Assembly (NCBI GenBank): GCA_032250585.1
Contig: JAVVFH010000157.1
Coordinates: 1-8,210, forward strand
Length of the DNA: 8,210 nucleotides
Source of the DNA: JAVVFH01 sp032250585
GTDB taxonomy: Bacteria > Pseudomonadota > Gammaproteobacteria > Xanthomonadales > SZUA-36
Direction: 5' to 3'
A model generated the notes under the pieces. It ran no database searches. It was not told where the DNA came from and was given only the letters and a program-made list of their open reading frames with translations. This document shows, in pieces, positions 5,886-8,210 of this stretch (the first letter of the stretch is position 1; each line of letters starts with the position of its first letter). Both the position numbers and the translations under genes were made by a program.

Positions 5886-7643
5886 TCAAGGAGCGGACGG
5901 GAGGCCATCGCGGATGATTTCTTCCACCATCAACTGGCAGCTCGACTCGCCGCGCCAGCGATTCACCGAGAGCCGGTACAACAGGCGCACGGCGGCGGCC
6001 GGCGGCAGGTCTTCGGGCGTGCGGTTGAAAGCGATGGCGTCCAGCGCCTGCTCGCCGTCCAGCGGGCGCAGGATCATCTTCAGGTGCGAGCCGCCGACCA
6101 CGCGCGCGTCGACGACCTCGAAACGCCCGTCGAACAGCGGCTCCGGAAAACGCTGTCCCCACGGGCCCAGATCTTCCAGGCCGGTCGCAAGCTGCAGCGA
6201 GAGGTCGGCCGCGGCCAGCGCGCCGTCACTCAGCCACTCGGCCGTCAATTCAGCGCCGCCCAGCACGGCAGTGACCGCAGCCGAGAGCGAATCCCTGAAG
6301 ACCGGCAGATGCTCGCTTTCCAGGCTCAGGCCGGCCGCCATCGCATGCCCGCCGAAGGCTTTGATCAGGCCGGGCTGGTGGGCGTCCACGTAAGCCAGCA
6401 CGTCGCGAATGTGCAGACCGCGGACCGAGCGCGCTGAACCCTTGAGCGTGCTGGCACCGTCGGCTTGCGGCGCGAAGGCGATCACCGGGCGGTGCAGTGA
6501 GTCCTTGACCCGCGAGGCGACCAGTCCGACGATGCCCTGGTGCCAGCGCCGATCGAACAGGCACAGCGCCGGCGGCAATTCGTTTTGCTCCAGCGACGCC
6601 AGCAACTGCTCGATCTGCTGCATTGCTTCCTTCTGCATCTGCTCCTGCATGCCGCGCCGCTGACAGTTGAGCTCCTCCAGCAGGCCGGCCAGGCGCATGG
6701 CCTCGTCGGGATCGTCGCTGAGCAGGCAGCGGATGCCGGTCGCCATGTCCTCCAGGCGCCCGGCCGCGTTGAGGCGCGGCGCCACGGCGAACCCCAGGTC
6801 GCCCGCGCTGGCGTAGCGGTAGTCGCGTTTGCCCAGGCGCAGCAGCGCCATCAGCCCGGGCCGCGTCCGGCCGCGGCGGATCCGTTCCAGGCCCTGGCGC
6901 ACCAGCACGCGGTTGTTGTGGTCCAGCGGCACCAGGTCGGCCACCGTGCCCAGCGCCACGAGATCCAGGAATTGCGCCAGGTTCGGCTCCGGCCGCCCGC
7001 GACCGAACCAGCCGCGTTCGCGCAGCAGGCGCCGCAGCACGCCCAGCAGGTAAAAAACCACCCCGACGCCGGCGGCGGCCTTGCTGGGAAAGGCATCGCC
7101 GCGGCAGTTGGGGTTCACGATGGCGTCGGCTTCCGGAATCACCTCGCCCGGCAGATGGTGGTCAGTCACGATCACCCGGCAGCCCAGTTCGCGCGCGCGC
7201 CGCACGCCGGCCACGCAGCTGATGCCCGAATCCACCGTCATCAGCAAGTCGGGAGGCTCCGCGACCAGGGTTTCTACCAGCGGCACGGTCAGGCCGTAGC
7301 CGAACTCGAAACGGTTCGGCACCCGGAAGTCGAGCCGCCGGCAGCCCATCGCGCGCAGCGACAATAACGACAGCACGGTGCCGGTTGCCCCGTCGGCGTC
7401 GAAATCGCCAACGACCAGGATGCGTTGATCGCCGGTAACGGCGTCGGCAAGCAGCGCGGCGGCGCGTTCCACCCCGGCCAGCCCGGTGGGCGGCAACAAA
7501 TCGCCGAGCCCGAGCGCCAGGGCCGAAGCGTCGGCGACGCCGCGCGCCAACAGCACCCGTCGCATCACCGGATGCAAATCGGCCGGCAGGCGGTCCTGCA
7601 GCGGCGCCGGCGGACGTTGGCGAATGCTGCGCTGCCGGTTCAT
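5886..7643 (-). CDS. recJ: Single-stranded-DNA-specific 5'-3' exonuclease RecJ
   Basis: A 585-residue RecJ, close to the 577 of E. coli. It degrades single-stranded DNA 5' to 3' in RecF-pathway recombination, mismatch repair and base-excision repair, in the cytoplasm. DHH-family metal motifs are in order: DFDADGATG (Asp80, Asp82, Asp84), VDSGIS (Asp138), TDHH (Asp161-His162-His163), and LVALGTVADLVPL. The DHHA1 region follows with RRWHQGIVGLVASR, GSARSVRGLHI and the FGGHAMAAGLSL motif; the C-terminal OB-like domain ends in CQLMVEEI. All key residues are present, so it should be active. The ATG at 7643 overlaps the stop of the upstream rpfE-like gene as ATGA. There is no Shine-Dalgarno, so translational coupling is likely. 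A longer frame back to 7706 exists but is not family-like. Confidence 0.97.
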   Translation of the reverse strand: MNRQRSIRQRPPAPLQDRLPADLHPVMRRVLLARGVADASALALGLGDLLPPTGLAGVERAAALLADAVTGDQRILVVGDFDADGATGTVLSLLSLRAMGCRRLDFRVPNRFEFGYGLTVPLVETLVAEPPDLLMTVDSGISCVAGVRRARELGCRVIVTDHHLPGEVIPEADAIVNPNCRGDAFPSKAAAGVGVVFYLLGVLRRLLRERGWFGRGRPEPNLAQFLDLVALGTVADLVPLDHNNRVLVRQGLERIRRGRTRPGLMALLRLGKRDYRYASAGDLGFAVAPRLNAAGRLEDMATGIRCLLSDDPDEAMRLAGLLEELNCQRRGMQEQMQKEAMQQIEQLLASLEQNELPPALCLFDRRWHQGIVGLVASRVKDSLHRPVIAFAPQADGASTLKGSARSVRGLHIRDVLAYVDAHQPGLIKAFGGHAMAAGLSLESEHLPVFRDSLSAAVTAVLGGAELTAEWLSDGALAAADLSLQLATGLEDLGPWGQRFPEPLFDGRFEVVDARVVGGSHLKMILRPLDGEQALDAIAFNRTPEDLPPAAAVRLLYRLSVNRWRGESSCQLMVEEIIRDGLPSAP

Positions 7644-8210
7644 TTCGGGGGCGTGGACGGGGCCGGCAGGCACTGCGCCAGCGGCCGGCGGCGACGCCAG
7701 AAACAAAAGCGCCGGGCACGGCCGTATTCGCGGACGGTGCCGCTGCCGTCAATCAGCGTCAGCTGCCGCTCCCCGCGGTGCAGGACCGGCAGCAGCGCCG
7801 CCAGGAAGCCTTCCAGCGCGTTCAGTTCGGCACGCGCGTCGCCCGATGACGGGGTCCAGTCGATCAAAACCGAGCGGCCGTCGCCGCTGAAATCTACTTT
7901 CTTAGCGCGCCGCAGCGGTTTCAGTGGGCAGTCGTTGATGATGGCCAGGCCGCTACTGACCGGATCGTCCGAATAGACCGCGTCGATGCTCGGCCCGGCA
8001 CCCTGCGGCGGCAGAAAACCGCCCCCCCAGAACCACAGCGAATTGATCTCTTGCCGGCCTTCCCGGCGACGCCGGACGTTGACCGGGCAATGGTGCAGTG
8101 CCACCTGTATCTCGCCCAGCAAACGGCGCCAGAATTGAGCTTCGGGATGCTGCGGCAGGATCTCGGAGAGGTCCTTGCCCAGAGCGCGCGACAACGGCAC
8201 GAAATCGAAT
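7640..8210 (-). CDS. rpfE: RpfE-type / COG4255-like protein, C-terminal part (start outside window)
   Basis: The frame stays open to the right edge, so this is the C-terminal 189 residues of a longer protein. Codons between 8200 and 8210 continue the frame (FDF), and the GTG at 8200 need not be the start. The recognisable element is NSLWFWGGGFLP, typical of the RpfE-type proteins beside recJ in Xanthomonas and other gammaproteobacteria. These are often annotated as regulatory protein RpfE or phosphoglycerate mutase-like, but no enzyme activity is established to my knowledge. The C-terminus is very basic (RRFCFWRRRR near the end). No membrane segment is visible. Its stop overlaps the recJ start by 4 bases, suggesting co-transcription. 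The family assignment rests on this motif plus the neighbourhood; the function remains unknown and the gene symbol is tentative. Confidence 0.75.
   Translation of the reverse strand, partial: FDFVPLSRALGKDLSEILPQHPEAQFWRRLLGEIQVALHHCPVNVRRRREGRQEINSLWFWGGGFLPPQGAGPSIDAVYSDDPVSSGLAIINDCPLKPLRRAKKVDFSGDGRSVLIDWTPSSGDARAELNALEGFLAALLPVLHRGERQLTLIDGSGTVREYGRARRFCFWRRRRPLAQCLPAPSTPPK

Noticed and set aside
4663..6393. A 576-codon open frame on the plus strand
   Set aside because: It lies antisense to the kinase and the end of recJ, both of which have clear family motifs. Its translation shows no recognisable domain. Long antisense frames are common in GC-rich DNA.

Overview
This GC-rich, tightly packed window looks like a chromosomal segment of a gammaproteobacterium. 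The main clue is at the right end: an RpfE-type gene joined by a 4-base ATGA overlap to recJ, an arrangement I know from Xanthomonas and relatives. Genus cannot be read from the sequence. There are no RNA genes, insertion sequences, CRISPR arrays or long repeats, and no gene-free stretch above 300 bases.

Positions 1-4650 hold a run of six co-directional plus-strand genes for acyl-CoA metabolism. They are the 3' end of an acyl-CoA dehydrogenase, a second dehydrogenase of the ACAD10/ACAD11 type, an RhlG-like short-chain reductase, a MaoC hydratase, a thiolase, and a zinc-free NAD(P)H:quinone oxidoreductase-like protein. Two junctions overlap by 4 bases (ATGA and TTGA). The other gaps are 2 to 21 bases, so one transcript is likely. 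Converging on this run, 30 bases away, is a minus-strand aminoglycoside-phosphotransferase-fold kinase (4681-5748) resembling the kinase half of animal ACAD10/11. Positions 5886-8210 carry recJ and the C-terminal part of the rpfE-like gene, both on the minus strand.

The most interesting reading is that the free-standing kinase and the ACAD11-like dehydrogenase form a split version of the ACAD10/11 pair. In animals and in the Pseudomonas levulinate (lva) pathway, such pairs phosphorylate 4-hydroxyacyl-CoA and eliminate the phosphate to bring the substrate into beta-oxidation. The MaoC hydratase and SDR could carry the next steps.

The last step of that spiral appears broken. The thiolase keeps a good N-terminal half and its exact C-terminal motif but lacks about 135-140 residues between them, including the segment with the catalytic histidine. 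This is a clean in-frame internal deletion, so the thiolase is probably inactive unless the sequence is misassembled.
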